64,000 nucleotides of DNA from Cellvibrionaceae bacterium (lineage in GTDB: Bacteria > Pseudomonadota > Gammaproteobacteria > Pseudomonadales > Cellvibrionaceae). The stretch lies in the NCBI GenBank assembly GCA_024707385.1, contig JANPZW010000012.1, positions 1 to 64,000 on the forward strand, given 5' to 3'. Under the pieces are notes generated by a model, which made no database searches, had not been told where the DNA came from, and worked only from the letters and a program-made list of their open reading frames with translations. The position numbers were made by a program, and so were the translations under genes. Positions 33,009 to 42,564 of the stretch are shown here, piece by piece (positions within the stretch are counted from its first letter, which is position 1; each line of letters opens with the position of its first letter).

Positions 33009-35159
33009 ATGGTGTTTACCGTAAAAGAAGGTGCGGCCTATCCTCTGGGCGCCACCCCTTTGGAGGGTGGCGTTAATTTCGCGCTGTTTTCCCGTCATGC
33101 GCAAAAGGTCGAGTTGTGTCTGTTTGATGCATCAGGTCAACAGGAGGTGGCGCGTCTGGTTCTGCCTGGGCATACCGATCATGTGTGGCACGGTTGGGTG
33201 GAGGGCTTGGCGCCAGGTGCGCTGTACGGTTATCGCGTGCATGGGCCTTTTCAGCCGCAGAATGGCCATCGTTTCAACTCCCACAAATTGCTCCTCGACC
33301 CATATGCCAAGGGCATCAAGGGCGAATTTACCTGGTGTGATGAGCACTATGCCTACAACCTGAAAGACGCGAGCCTGGACTTCTCCTTCGATCGCAGCGA
33401 CAACGCGGTCAAGATGCCCAAAGGGGTTGTACTGCAACCGGGCGAGCCGCCCCAGCCGCTGGAAAAACCCGTGCCCTGGCACGAAACCGTGGTCTACGAG
33501 CTGCACGTCAAAGGCTTTACCAAACTCAACGAGCTGTTGCCGGCGCCCTTGCGCGGCACCTACGCCGGCCTCGGCAGCGCGCCTGTAATCCGCTATCTCC
33601 AGGAGCTGGGTGTCACCAGTCTGGAGCTGCTGCCGGTGCACTATTTCATCGACGAGCATTTCCTCGTCAAGCGCAATCTGGTGAATTACTGGGGCTATAA
33701 CACTCTCAACTTTTTCATTCCGCACCCGGCGTATATGGCGGGCAACGATCCGGCGGAATTCAAGCAGATGGTGAGCAACCTGCACGCCGCCGGTATCGAG
33801 GTGCTGCTGGACGTGGTGTACAACCACACCGCCGAAGGCAACCATCTCGGACCGACGCTGAGTTTTCGCGGTATTGATAACGCCAGTTACTACTGCCTGC
33901 TCAGCCAGGACCCGCGCTTCTACGTCAACGACACCGGCTGCGGCAACACCCTGAACGTCAAGCATCCGCGGGTGTTGCAGATGGTGATGGATAGCCTGCG
34001 CTATTGGGCGACGGAAATGGGGGTGGATGGTTTCCGGTTCGATCTGGCGCCGGTGTTGGGCCGCGAGCTGCATGGTTTCGATCCGATGGGCGGATTTTTC
34101 GATGCCGTGCGCCAGGACCCGGTGCTCAACACCAAAAAACTGATTGCCGAACCCTGGGATATTGGCCCCGGCGGATATCAGCTCGGCCATTTCCCACCGG
34201 GTTGGGCGGAGTGGAACGACCGCTATCGCGATACGGTGCGACGCTACTGGCGCGGGGACGCCGGGCTGTTGCCGGAATTCGCCCGCCGCGTGCACGGGTC
34301 CAGCGATCTGTTCGAGCACACTGGGCGCAAACCCTCCAGCACGGTCAATTTCGTCACCAGCCACGACGGCTTCACCCTGCGCGATCTGGTCAGCTACAGT
34401 CAGCGCCACAATCACGCCAACAAAGAGCAGAACAACGACGGCCACCACGCCAACTTCAGCTATAACTTTGGTATTGAAGGTGCCACTAAAAACGAGCGCA
34501 TCGACGCCCTGCGGTTTCGTCAACAGCGCAATTTCCTCGCGACATTGCTGCTGAGCCAAGGCACTCCCATGCTGCTCGCTGGCGATGAATTGGGCCGCAC
34601 CCAACAGGGCAACAATAACGCCTATTGCCAGGACAATGAGACCAACTGGCTCGACTGGTCCGGCTTGCAGCAGCAACACTGGAACCTGCGCGAGTTCGTG
34701 CGCAACGTGATCCGGGTGCGGCGGGAATTTCCGCTGCTGCGCAGCCCCTTCTTTATTCACAAGCCGGAAGAGCAGGTCATCAAAGCCGGCTATAACATCC
34801 ACTGGCTGAACAAAGACGGCGTGCCCATGACGGAAAGCGATTGGGCGAATGTGGAGGAGTTTTGTCTGGGTTGGATGCTCGAATCGGTGATGAACTCCCG
34901 CTGTGTTCACTGCCTGCTGAGCCTGTTCAACGCCAGTGATAAAGCGGTGACCTTTCAATTGCCCGCCGGTTGGTACTGGGTGGCACTGTTGGATACGGCG
35001 GCCGGGGACGGTCTGCCGGTTGAGCGCTATGTGGAGTTGGAAAAAGCGCTGGTGGTGGAAGAGAAAGCCATGATTGTTCTATATGGTCTGTCCAGCCAGT
35101 GCGACTGGCAGGTGGATCCACTGCTGGTGGAGCACCCGGAGCCAGCGCGCAAGACGTGA
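33009..35159 (+). CDS. glgX: Glycogen debranching enzyme GlgX
   Basis: 716 aa. Hydrolyses alpha-1,6 linkages of limit dextrins left by phosphorylase (GH13, isoamylase type). N-terminal CBM48 (YPLGATPLEGGVNFALFS); catalytic elements VVYNHTAEGN, VDGFRFDLAPVLGR, LIAEPWDIGPGGYQLG and NFVTSHDGFTLRDLVSY. ATG 33009 chosen because the protein then begins with the conserved MVFTVKEGAAYPLG; an open extension to 32901 overlaps glgB and is not conserved-looking. Acts with glgP downstream. Confidence 0.94.
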   Translation: MVFTVKEGAAYPLGATPLEGGVNFALFSRHAQKVELCLFDASGQQEVARLVLPGHTDHVWHGWVEGLAPGALYGYRVHGPFQPQNGHRFNSHKLLLDPYAKGIKGEFTWCDEHYAYNLKDASLDFSFDRSDNAVKMPKGVVLQPGEPPQPLEKPVPWHETVVYELHVKGFTKLNELLPAPLRGTYAGLGSAPVIRYLQELGVTSLELLPVHYFIDEHFLVKRNLVNYWGYNTLNFFIPHPAYMAGNDPAEFKQMVSNLHAAGIEVLLDVVYNHTAEGNHLGPTLSFRGIDNASYYCLLSQDPRFYVNDTGCGNTLNVKHPRVLQMVMDSLRYWATEMGVDGFRFDLAPVLGRELHGFDPMGGFFDAVRQDPVLNTKKLIAEPWDIGPGGYQLGHFPPGWAEWNDRYRDTVRRYWRGDAGLLPEFARRVHGSSDLFEHTGRKPSSTVNFVTSHDGFTLRDLVSYSQRHNHANKEQNNDGHHANFSYNFGIEGATKNERIDALRFRQQRNFLATLLLSQGTPMLLAGDELGRTQQGNNNAYCQDNETNWLDWSGLQQQHWNLREFVRNVIRVRREFPLLRSPFFIHKPEEQVIKAGYNIHWLNKDGVPMTESDWANVEEFCLGWMLESVMNSRCVHCLLSLFNASDKAVTFQLPAGWYWVALLDTAAGDGLPVERYVELEKALVVEEKAMIVLYGLSSQCDWQVDPLLVEHPEPARKT

Positions 35160-35261
35160 CGGTCTGCACCAGACCGCGCCCTCATCAGCACAATCAGACA
35201 AAGCCGCACCGGCCGGTCGCGCGTGGCGGAGCCCATTGGTATCGAGAGAGGAATCTTGGTC

Positions 35262-37712
35262 ATGATCTCAGTAGACAATCCATTTCCCGCCGGCTCGGAT
35301 TCGGGCCGTGTGGTGGCGGATTTGCAAAAGCACTACAACATCACGCTGGGACGCTTCGACAGCGAACAGCTGCCAAGTTATCTGCTGCTCGCGCTCTCTC
35401 TCGCCGTGCGCGACCGTCTGGTGGAGCGCTGGCGCGACACTCGCCTGCACGAGCTGCGGGACAATCCGAAAAGAGTGTTCTATCTGTCGCTGGAATTTCT
35501 CCTCGGTCGCACCTTGAGCAATGCGGTCATGAATCTGGATCTGGAAAAAGAGATCCGTGAAGCGCTGAAAAGCTATGGCACCAATCTGGAAGAGCTGCGC
35601 CAGAACGAGCTGGACGCGGGCCTCGGCAACGGCGGTCTGGGTCGGTTGGCCGCGTGTTTCCTCGACAGCTGCGCGACTCTCGGCTTGCCCGTCACCGGTT
35701 ACGGCATCCGCTATGAATATGGCATGTTCCACCAGCGCATCGAGCAGGGGCGCCAGGTGGAATACCCGGACCACTGGCTGCGCGAAGGCAACCCATGGGA
35801 AATCGAGCGAGCCGAACTCACCCGCCGGGTGAAGTTTTATGGGCACACCGAGTTTTACACCAACGATCGCGGGCGCAAATGCGCGCGCTGGAGCGGCACC
35901 AACGATGTGCTCGCCGTGCCCTACGATGTGCCCATTCCCGGTTACGGCAATGGTGTGGTGAACACTTTGCGCCTGTGGAAAGCGGCGGCGACCGATGAAT
36001 TCGATCTGGAGGAATTTAACGCTGGGGATTACACCGAGGCGGTGGCGGCAAAAAACCAGGCCGAGCAGATCACCATGGTGCTCTATCCCAACGACTCCAG
36101 TGAAAACGGCAAGGAATTGCGCCTGCGGCAGCAATATTTTCTCGCCTCTGCCAGTCTGCAGGATGTCATCGCCGATTGGACGGGCCGCCACGGCGATAAT
36201 TTCAGCGAATTCGCCAGCAAACATTGTTTCCAGCTCAACGATACCCACCCGACCCTCGCGGTTGCCGAATTAATGCGTTTGTTGCTGGACGATTATTTTC
36301 TCGAATGGGATACCGCCTGGCGCATCACCACCGCCACTATGGCCTACACCAACCACACGCTGTTGCCGGAGGCGCTGGAACGCTGGCCGGTGCGCATGCT
36401 GCGGGAATTATTGCCGCGCCTGCTCGATATCATTTACGAAATCAACGCCCGCTTTCTCGCCGAAGTGGCGCTGCGCTGGCCGGGCGATACGGATAAACAG
36501 CAGCGTATGTCATTGATCGAAGAAGGCTCCGAGCCGCACGTGCGCATGGCGTATCTGGGTATCGTCGGCAGTTTTTCCGTCAACGGCGTGGCGGCGCTGC
36601 ATTCCAATTTGCTCAAGCGCGGTTTATTCCGCGATTTTTACGATTTATGGCCGGATAAATTCAACAATAAAACCAATGGCGTGACGCCTCGCCGCTGGTT
36701 GGCGCACAGCAATCCGCAGCTTGCAGAATTGATCAATGAAGTCGTGGGCGACGGCTGGCGGACGAATCTGGAAAAAATCAGTCAATTGAAAGAAATGGTG
36801 AACGACAATGCGTTTTGTCAGCGCTGGTACAAAATCAAGCAGCAGAATAAAGCTGCGCTTGCCAGTTTGGTTCACAAAGAGTGCGGTGTGTGTTTTGATA
36901 CGGACTACATGTTCGATGTGCAGGTGAAACGCATTCATGAATACAAGCGCCAACTGCTGAATGTTTTGCACATCATTCACCTTTATGATCGCATCAAACG
37001 CGGCGATGCCGTAAAAATGAAACCGCGCTGTGTTTTGATCGGCGGCAAAGCAGCGCCCGGTTATGCCCTGGCAAAATTGATCATCAAGCTGGTCAACAAC
37101 GTGGCGGCGGTGGTCAATTCCGATACCTCGGTGAAACATTTGTTACAAGTGGTGTTTCTGCCGAATTATCGGGTGTCGAGTATGGAAATCATCTGTCCCG
37201 GCACGGATCTGTCGGAACAGATTTCCACGGCAGGCAAGGAAGCTTCCGGCACCGGAAATATGAAATTCATGATGAACGGTGCAGTCACCATCGGCACTTA
37301 CGACGGTGCCAATATCGAAATTCTGGACGCCGCCGGCGGCGAGAATTTTTTCCTGTTCGGTTTGCGGGTGGAGGACATACCCGCGTATCGCGCAGCGCAC
37401 CGGCCAAACCAGATTATCGAGCACGACGAAGATCTGAAAAGGGTCATGCAGTTGCTGGAGTGTGGACATTTCAGTTTATTTGAACCCGGAATTTTCGATC
37501 CGGTGGTCGCGGCCATTCGCCGGGAAGATGATCCCTGGATGGTAGCGGCGGATTTTCGCAGTTATGTGGAAGCACAGAGAAAAGCGGCGGAAACCTATCA
37601 GGATCGAACCGCATGGACACGCATGAGTATTTTGAACGCGGCGGCGAGCGGACGCTTCTCCAGTGACCGCACTATCCGGGAATATGCCCGCGATATCTGG
37701 AACATAATTTGA
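35262..37712 (+). CDS. glgP: Glycogen/maltodextrin phosphorylase
   Basis: 816 aa (E. coli GlgP 815). PLP-dependent release of glucose-1-phosphate from alpha-1,4 glucan ends. N-terminal LSLEFLLGRTLSNA and ELDAGLGNGGLGRLAACFLD; active-site region VKRIHEYKRQLLN; PLP lysine in EASGTGNMKFMMNG followed by GTYDGANIEI. ATG 35262 with GAGAGAGGAA upstream. Confidence 0.96.
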   Translation: MISVDNPFPAGSDSGRVVADLQKHYNITLGRFDSEQLPSYLLLALSLAVRDRLVERWRDTRLHELRDNPKRVFYLSLEFLLGRTLSNAVMNLDLEKEIREALKSYGTNLEELRQNELDAGLGNGGLGRLAACFLDSCATLGLPVTGYGIRYEYGMFHQRIEQGRQVEYPDHWLREGNPWEIERAELTRRVKFYGHTEFYTNDRGRKCARWSGTNDVLAVPYDVPIPGYGNGVVNTLRLWKAAATDEFDLEEFNAGDYTEAVAAKNQAEQITMVLYPNDSSENGKELRLRQQYFLASASLQDVIADWTGRHGDNFSEFASKHCFQLNDTHPTLAVAELMRLLLDDYFLEWDTAWRITTATMAYTNHTLLPEALERWPVRMLRELLPRLLDIIYEINARFLAEVALRWPGDTDKQQRMSLIEEGSEPHVRMAYLGIVGSFSVNGVAALHSNLLKRGLFRDFYDLWPDKFNNKTNGVTPRRWLAHSNPQLAELINEVVGDGWRTNLEKISQLKEMVNDNAFCQRWYKIKQQNKAALASLVHKECGVCFDTDYMFDVQVKRIHEYKRQLLNVLHIIHLYDRIKRGDAVKMKPRCVLIGGKAAPGYALAKLIIKLVNNVAAVVNSDTSVKHLLQVVFLPNYRVSSMEIICPGTDLSEQISTAGKEASGTGNMKFMMNGAVTIGTYDGANIEILDAAGGENFFLFGLRVEDIPAYRAAHRPNQIIEHDEDLKRVMQLLECGHFSLFEPGIFDPVVAAIRREDDPWMVAADFRSYVEAQRKAAETYQDRTAWTRMSILNAAASGRFSSDRTIREYARDIWNII

Positions 37713-37747
37713 AACCCGAAACTTCAATTTGACTAAGCAGGTCTGCA

Positions 37748-39025
37748 ATGGATAAACCCTTGGAACACCCCAACCCGCGTTTCGTCAGTCGTCTGACCAA
37801 AGACACTCTCGCCCTGATTCTGGCCGGGGGACGTGGCAGCCGCCTTTACGAGTTGACGGACTGGCGCGCCAAACCCGCACTGTATTTCGGTGGCAAATTC
37901 CGCATCATCGATTTTCCTCTCTCCAACTGCATCAATTCCGGTATTCGCCGTGTGGGCGTGTTGACGCAATATAAAGCGCACTCGTTGATCCGCCACATCC
38001 AGGTGGGCTGGAGTCATTTCAAACGCGAGCTCGGTGAATATGTGGAAGTCCTGCCCGCGTCGCAGCGCAATTCGCCCAACTGGTATCAGGGCACGGCGGA
38101 TGCGCTTTATCAAAACGTCGATATTATCCGCGCCGCCAATCCGAAGTATGTGATGGTGTTGTCCGGCGATCACGTTTATCAAATGGATTACGGCAATATT
38201 CTGGCGTATCACGTGGAGAATAAAGCCAAGCTTACCGTCTCCTGTCTCGAAGTTCCGGTGGAAGAAGCAGCGGGTGCTTTTGGTGTAATGACGGTCGACG
38301 ACCAGGACCGCGTGTTGCGTTTTGATGAAAAACCCGCTTCGCCGACGCCGGTGCCGGGCAATCCAAAACTCTGCCTAGCATCTATGGGCAATTATATTTT
38401 CGATACCGAGTATCTGCTCGAATTGCTGGAAAAAGACGCCAATACCGAAGGCTCGGATCACGATTTCGGCAAGGACATTATTCCGTCCATTATCGACAGC
38501 GGCGATGTTTACGCCTTCCGCTTCCGCGATCAGGCGGGCAATCAAGCCTACTGGCGTGACGTGGGAACGCTCGACGCATTCTGGGAAGCAAATATGGAAT
38601 TGGTGTCACCAACGCCATCGCTCAACCTCTACGATCATCAGTGGCCGATCTGGACCTATCAAACTCAATTGCCACCGGCAAAATTCGTCTTTGACGACGA
38701 CGGCCGCCGCGGTTATGCCGTGGATTCCATGGTGTCCGGAGGCTGCATTATTTCCGGCGGCACCGTGCGCAAATCGCTGCTGTTCTCCGACGTGCGCGTG
38801 CACTCCTACACCTTGATCGAAGAATCCGTGCTGCTGCCGGAAGTGCAGGTGCATCGCTACGCTAAGGTTAAACGCGCCATTATTGATCGCGCCTGCGAAA
38901 TTCCCCGCGGTATGGAAATTGGTATCGACCCGGAACAAGACAAAGCCAGAGGTTTCCGCGTAACGAAAAAAGGTATCACCCTGGTGACGCGGGAAATGCT
39001 CGGTCAACGCGGCGGAGCACTCTAG
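37748..39025 (+). CDS. glgC: Glucose-1-phosphate adenylyltransferase
   Basis: 425 aa. Makes ADP-glucose, the committed step of glycogen synthesis. Nucleotide-binding [45 protein letters not shown]-terminal left-handed beta-helix. ADP-glucose pyrophosphorylases of this class are usually allosterically controlled by glycolytic intermediates. ATG 37748, 35 bp after glgP. Confidence 0.97.
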   Translation: MDKPLEHPNPRFVSRLTKDTLALILAGGRGSRLYELTDWRAKPALYFGGKFRIIDFPLSNCINSGIRRVGVLTQYKAHSLIRHIQVGWSHFKRELGEYVEVLPASQRNSPNWYQGTADALYQNVDIIRAANPKYVMVLSGDHVYQMDYGNILAYHVENKAKLTVSCLEVPVEEAAGAFGVMTVDDQDRVLRFDEKPASPTPVPGNPKLCLASMGNYIFDTEYLLELLEKDANTEGSDHDFGKDIIPSIIDSGDVYAFRFRDQAGNQAYWRDVGTLDAFWEANMELVSPTPSLNLYDHQWPIWTYQTQLPPAKFVFDDDGRRGYAVDSMVSGGCIISGGTVRKSLLFSDVRVHSYTLIEESVLLPEVQVHRYAKVKRAIIDRACEIPRGMEIGIDPEQDKARGFRVTKKGITLVTREMLGQRGGAL

Positions 39026-39049
39026 ATTTATTTTTAATTTCGCCAAAAC

Positions 39050-39076
39050 GGGAACCTCCAGCGGTTCCCTTTTTTA
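39050..39076 (+). terminator. Rho-independent terminator between glgC and glgA
   Basis: GGGAACC (39050-39056), loop, GGTTCCC (39063-39069), then TTTTTTT. It implies that glgA has its own promoter or is expressed by partial read-through. Confidence 0.88.
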
Positions 39077-39117
39077 TGCGCGTATAAAGCGCAGCGGCTC
39101 AAATTCTGAAGAGAGTT

Positions 39118-40692
39118 ATGACAAGCAATAAAACAATATTGATGTTGGCGGCGGAAAATGACGCGCTGCCAAACGCAAAGGTTGGTGGTATCGGCGATGT
39201 CGTGCGGGACCTGCCCAAAGCTCTCGCCGCTCAGGGTTGTCTGGTGCATGTGGTGATTCCATCCCACGGCTTTTTGCAGCGCTCGGCAGCTCAGGAAATC
39301 GCAACTTTCCCGGTGCTGTTCGGCAGTGGTGTTGAACAGGTGAAATTATATCGCTGGGATGCGGCGGAGGCTGCGGAGGCAGGCGTGCAGCAGTGGGTGG
39401 TGGACCATCCCGGCTTTTATCCCTGCGGCGTCGGCCAAATTTATTGCAATGACGGCAACGACCGCCCGTTTGCGTCCGACGCGGCGAAATATGCATTGTT
39501 TTGCGCGGCAGTCGGACAGGCGGTGCTGAATGAATGTTTCGGCCATGTGGATATTCTGCATCTGCACGATTGGCACGCCGCGGTGCTCGCGGTATTGCGC
39601 GAATACGATCTGCACTACGCCCGCCTGAAAACCATGCGCACGGTTTATTCCATTCACAATTTGTCTCTGCAAGGTATAAGGCCACTGCGCGGCGATGCGT
39701 CCGCCTTGGAAACCTGGTTTCCAAACCTGCAGTACGACCAGGCGGTGATCTGCGACCCGCGCGTGACCCACTGCTTCAACCCCATGCGCGCGGCCATCGC
39801 CCTGGCCGATAAAGTTCACGCGGTGTCGCCCACCTACGCGCAGGAAATCCAGCGTCCCAGTCAGGTGGCGTTGCATATATACGGTGGCGAAGGGCTGGAG
39901 ACCGATCTGGTGGCGGCCGCCAAGCAGCAGCGCCTCGAAGGTATTCTCAACGGCTGTGAATATCCGACTGCGGCGGAATATCCGAAACTCAGCAAAGCAC
40001 GACTTATGGCGATCATGGATGAAGCGCTTTTGCATTGGGTGGCGAAAAGCGCGGTGATGCTGAGCGTGCATTGGATTGCGCGGGAGCGCCTGCAGCAGTG
40101 GTGTGGCAAACGCGAGCGCGGCCTGCTGCTTACCGCTGTCGGTCGTATCACCGAGCAGAAAGTGCGCCTGCTGCGCCACAAGGTAACTTATCAGGGCAAG
40201 CACCAACCGGTACTGCAACATCTGCTGGAATTGCTCGGCGATAAAGGTACTTTTTTGATGCTCGGCAGCGGCGATGCCGACTATGAAAAATTCCTCCAGG
40301 AAATCAGCGCCTATTGCCCGAATTTTATTTTCCTACGCGGCTATTCCGACGAACTCTCCCGCGCGCTGTACAGTTCGGGTGACTTATTCGTTATGCCCAG
40401 CTCCTTTGAACCTTGCGGTATCAGTCAGATGCTGGCCATGCGCGCCGGTCAGCCTTGTCTGGTGCATGGCGTCGGTGGTTTGAACGATACGGTGATCGAC
40501 GGCGTTAGTGGATTTGTCTTTCGCGGTGGCAACGGCGACGAGCAGGCGCTGCAAATGCTGGAGTCGTTTCGCGAGATACTGGCGATGACCGAAGAAAATC
40601 CGAAGAAGCTGCAGTCAATTGCTAAAGCGGCGGCAAAGGCGCGCTTCACTTGGGAGGCGGTGGCGGAGGAGTATTTGCAGAAGCTTTATTAA
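39118..40692 (+). CDS. glgA: Glycogen synthase (ADP-glucose type)
   Basis: 524 aa. GT5 enzyme extending alpha-1,4 glucan from ADP-glucose made by GlgC. N-terminal AKVGGIGDVVRDLPKALAAQG (KxGG sugar-nucleotide loop, residues about 20-24); HLHDWHAAVLA; C-terminal half with GRITEQK and the GT-B signature FVMPSSFEPCGISQMLAMR. Last gene of the cluster. Confidence 0.95.
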   Translation: MTSNKTILMLAAENDALPNAKVGGIGDVVRDLPKALAAQGCLVHVVIPSHGFLQRSAAQEIATFPVLFGSGVEQVKLYRWDAAEAAEAGVQQWVVDHPGFYPCGVGQIYCNDGNDRPFASDAAKYALFCAAVGQAVLNECFGHVDILHLHDWHAAVLAVLREYDLHYARLKTMRTVYSIHNLSLQGIRPLRGDASALETWFPNLQYDQAVICDPRVTHCFNPMRAAIALADKVHAVSPTYAQEIQRPSQVALHIYGGEGLETDLVAAAKQQRLEGILNGCEYPTAAEYPKLSKARLMAIMDEALLHWVAKSAVMLSVHWIARERLQQWCGKRERGLLLTAVGRITEQKVRLLRHKVTYQGKHQPVLQHLLELLGDKGTFLMLGSGDADYEKFLQEISAYCPNFIFLRGYSDELSRALYSSGDLFVMPSSFEPCGISQMLAMRAGQPCLVHGVGGLNDTVIDGVSGFVFRGGNGDEQALQMLESFREILAMTEENPKKLQSIAKAAAKARFTWEAVAEEYLQKLY

Positions 40693-40741
40693 CGTTAGAA
40701 CAGCTCTATTAGCTGTGGAACGGCTTTATTAACTTCAGAAA
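40682..40741 (+). repeat. Three tandem imperfect 20-bp repeats at the glgA 3' end
   Basis: Units at 40682-40701, 40702-40721 and 40722-40741, each close to AGCTTTATTAACGTTAGAAC. The first unit contains the glgA stop codon. No function can be assigned; the repeats run directly into the A-run of the adjacent minus-strand terminator. Confidence 0.8.
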
Positions 40742-40771
40742 AAACTGCTCGCACCCGGTGCGAGCAGTCCT
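40739..40771 (-). terminator. Strong hairpin between convergent genes
   Basis: An 11-bp perfect stem ACTGCTCGCAC/GTGCGAGCAGT with a 3-nt loop. On the minus strand it is followed by TTTTTT (complement of 40739-40744), so it terminates the 40795-41169 gene; on the plus strand the tail is CCTTTCCC, weaker but possibly useful for glgA. Confidence 0.88.
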
Positions 40772-40794
40772 TTCCCACAATCGATAACGAAGGA

Positions 40795-41169
40795 TCAAGC
40801 GGGCTTTGATTTTGTCGCCGGTTTGGCTGCAGTACTTTCCCGGCGCCGGGCGGCGGCGCAAAGCACCCAGAGAGTGAACAGCGGAATCAACAGCGGGAAT
40901 AGGTAGGGATGCAGAACACTCACCGCAATCAGCCCCATCAGCGCCATAGCGCCAAGAAGAATCAAACCCCAGCCAGACGTAATCATGTAGGTGATGAACA
41001 ACGCTAAAGCAAAAATCACCGTGGCGACCACCAGTGTATTCATACCACCGAGCAGAGATTTAAGCGGCGCTCCTAATTGTGCGGGATTGATGGTCAGCGC
41101 CGGCGACAATACATACCAGGCCAATGCGAGAATAGCGATATAAATCGTAAAACGAATGGGTTTTTGCAC
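40795..41169 (-). CDS. Small integral membrane protein, unknown
   Basis: 124 aa, about four hydrophobic helices (residues 8-25, 44-64, 66-84, 85-106), then a basic Lys/Ala tail RRRESTAAKPATKSKPA. No family recognised. Good start context (CAGGAGACTC before the ATG on the minus strand) and its own terminator argue that it is real. Convergent with glgA. Confidence 0.65.
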   Translation of the reverse strand: MQKPIRFTIYIAILALAWYVLSPALTINPAQLGAPLKSLLGGMNTLVVATVIFALALFITYMITSGWGLILLGAMALMGLIAVSVLHPYLFPLLIPLFTLWVLCAAARRRESTAAKPATKSKPA

Positions 41170-41571
41170 CTTGAGTCTCCTGTTATAGGCGCCTGGAGGC
41201 GCTCGCTGTTATGGAATTTGCAAACGAAGCGCTCCACCGGAATTGGCGGCTTACAGCGCTCGGCAGAAATCACTAAGGCTTGTTTCGCAACGGTCAAACG
41301 GATTGTTTCGCAACAATCAATGGTGTTTGCAACAGTCAAATAGTAATCAAGCAAATAATATCAAGCGGGAAACAATCGAACGAAAAGCCAGTAATTATTA
41401 ATTATTGTGTTAAGAGTATAGTCACTTTTGGCGAATGCAACGTTCAATTATCCGGCTAAATTTGCACCAGGACGGGCAAAAAGCCGCTGTATTTAACCAC
41501 TGCCCTCAGAGGAAAACAACACGCTGAGGCGAAATGGCTATTTTCTGGACAGGAGAAGGATTTATTTCCCA
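41170..41571. other. Intergenic region with a triplicated GTTTCGCAAC motif
   Basis: 402 bp. Three near-identical direct repeats, TGTTTCGCAACGGTCAA (41281-41297), TGTTTCGCAACAATCAA (41304-41320) and TGTTTGCAACAGTCAA (41324-41339), spaced about 20-23 bp apart, that is two helical turns. They may be operator sites for the membrane-protein gene. The rest is AT-rich with no supported ORF. Confidence 0.6.
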
Positions 41572-42513
41572 TTACGCGGGAGAGGTGGTGAAGAAATAAG
41601 CTATATACGGCCTTTTTTGCAGCGCACCCACCGCAAGGGTTGCGGCGGATGTACGATTTTCAACACCGATTTTTTTAAACAGTTGTTCCAAATGTTTATT
41701 TACCGTACGCGGGCTCAGATCCAGAATCTGGGCGATTTCTCGGTTTGTCTTACCTTTCGCCACCCACAAAAATACCTCCGCCTCCCGGCTGGTGATGGCA
41801 AAGCGCTGTTTCAGCTGCTCGCATTCCGCCGACTGGTCTTCGTTGATCAGGCGCAATAAATATTCCTCATCACCTGCGAGTCCCACCAACACCCATTTCA
41901 GCGTGGTGCCGACCGCTGTCATTAACAGCTGGCCACCTTCCGGCGGATTGTGTTTCAGCCAGTGACTCAGTGGCTCGGCGAGCTGCAGCAGCTCCCATCC
42001 GCCCGGCCGCAGACGTTCCAGGTATTGATTGACCTGCGGGGTGGCCCAGCGCAGCTCTCCGTTCCGGTTTACCGCGCAGAGATTCTGACCGGTGCTGTCC
42101 AGTGCGGTCTGGGCGCTGAGGGTGGTGCGGGCATTATTAAGATGCACTTTGATGCGGGCGATCAATTCCAGCGGGTTGATCGGCTTGGTCACATAGTCGA
42201 CGCCGCCGGCCGCAAACCCTTTGACGATGCTGTCGGTGTCGGCAAGACCGGTCATAAAAATCACCGGAATATTTTTTAATTCCAGATCGCGTTTCAAATT
42301 CTCGCAGGTGGTAAAACCGTCCATGTTCGGCATCACCGCGTCGAGCAGAATAATATCCGGCGTCATTTTGCGCGCGATGTTCAGCGCCTGCCGGCCCTCC
42401 AGCGCGACCAGCGTGGTCATGCCGGCCTGCTCTAGCGCATCGTTCAGCATGCCGAGAGTTTCTGGCGAGTCATCTACCACCAGCACCAGATTGTGCGAAT
42501 TATTTAAATTCAT
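41572..42513 (-). CDS. LuxR-type response regulator, likely regulator of the urt-fmd locus
   Basis: 313 aa. Receiver domain 1-125 with VVDDSPE, phospho-acceptor in IILLDAVMPNMDG (about 56) and YVTKPINP; a middle region (about 135-235) with no clear family; C-terminal helix-turn-helix FAITSREAEVFLWVAKGKTN followed by IAQILDLSPRTVNKHLEQLF. Lies 51 bp downstream of the hybrid kinase gene on the same strand and is its probable partner. Likely binds near the palindrome at 46090-46111; that link is inference. Confidence 0.9.
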   Translation of the reverse strand: MNLNNSHNLVLVVDDSPETLGMLNDALEQAGMTTLVALEGRQALNIARKMTPDIILLDAVMPNMDGFTTCENLKRDLELKNIPVIFMTGLADTDSIVKGFAAGGVDYVTKPINPLELIARIKVHLNNARTTLSAQTALDSTGQNLCAVNRNGELRWATPQVNQYLERLRPGGWELLQLAEPLSHWLKHNPPEGGQLLMTAVGTTLKWVLVGLAGDEEYLLRLINEDQSAECEQLKQRFAITSREAEVFLWVAKGKTNREIAQILDLSPRTVNKHLEQLFKKIGVENRTSAATLAVGALQKRPYIAYFFTTSPA

Positions 42514-42564
42514 AAAAACATCGTTTCGATTTTGGAATGAAAGTCTTGCTTCGGATTTTGAATT

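Noticed and set aside
33132..34958. 608-codon frame opposite glgX
   Set aside because: Shadow of codon bias in glgX; composition (His/Gln/Val-rich) unlike a real protein.
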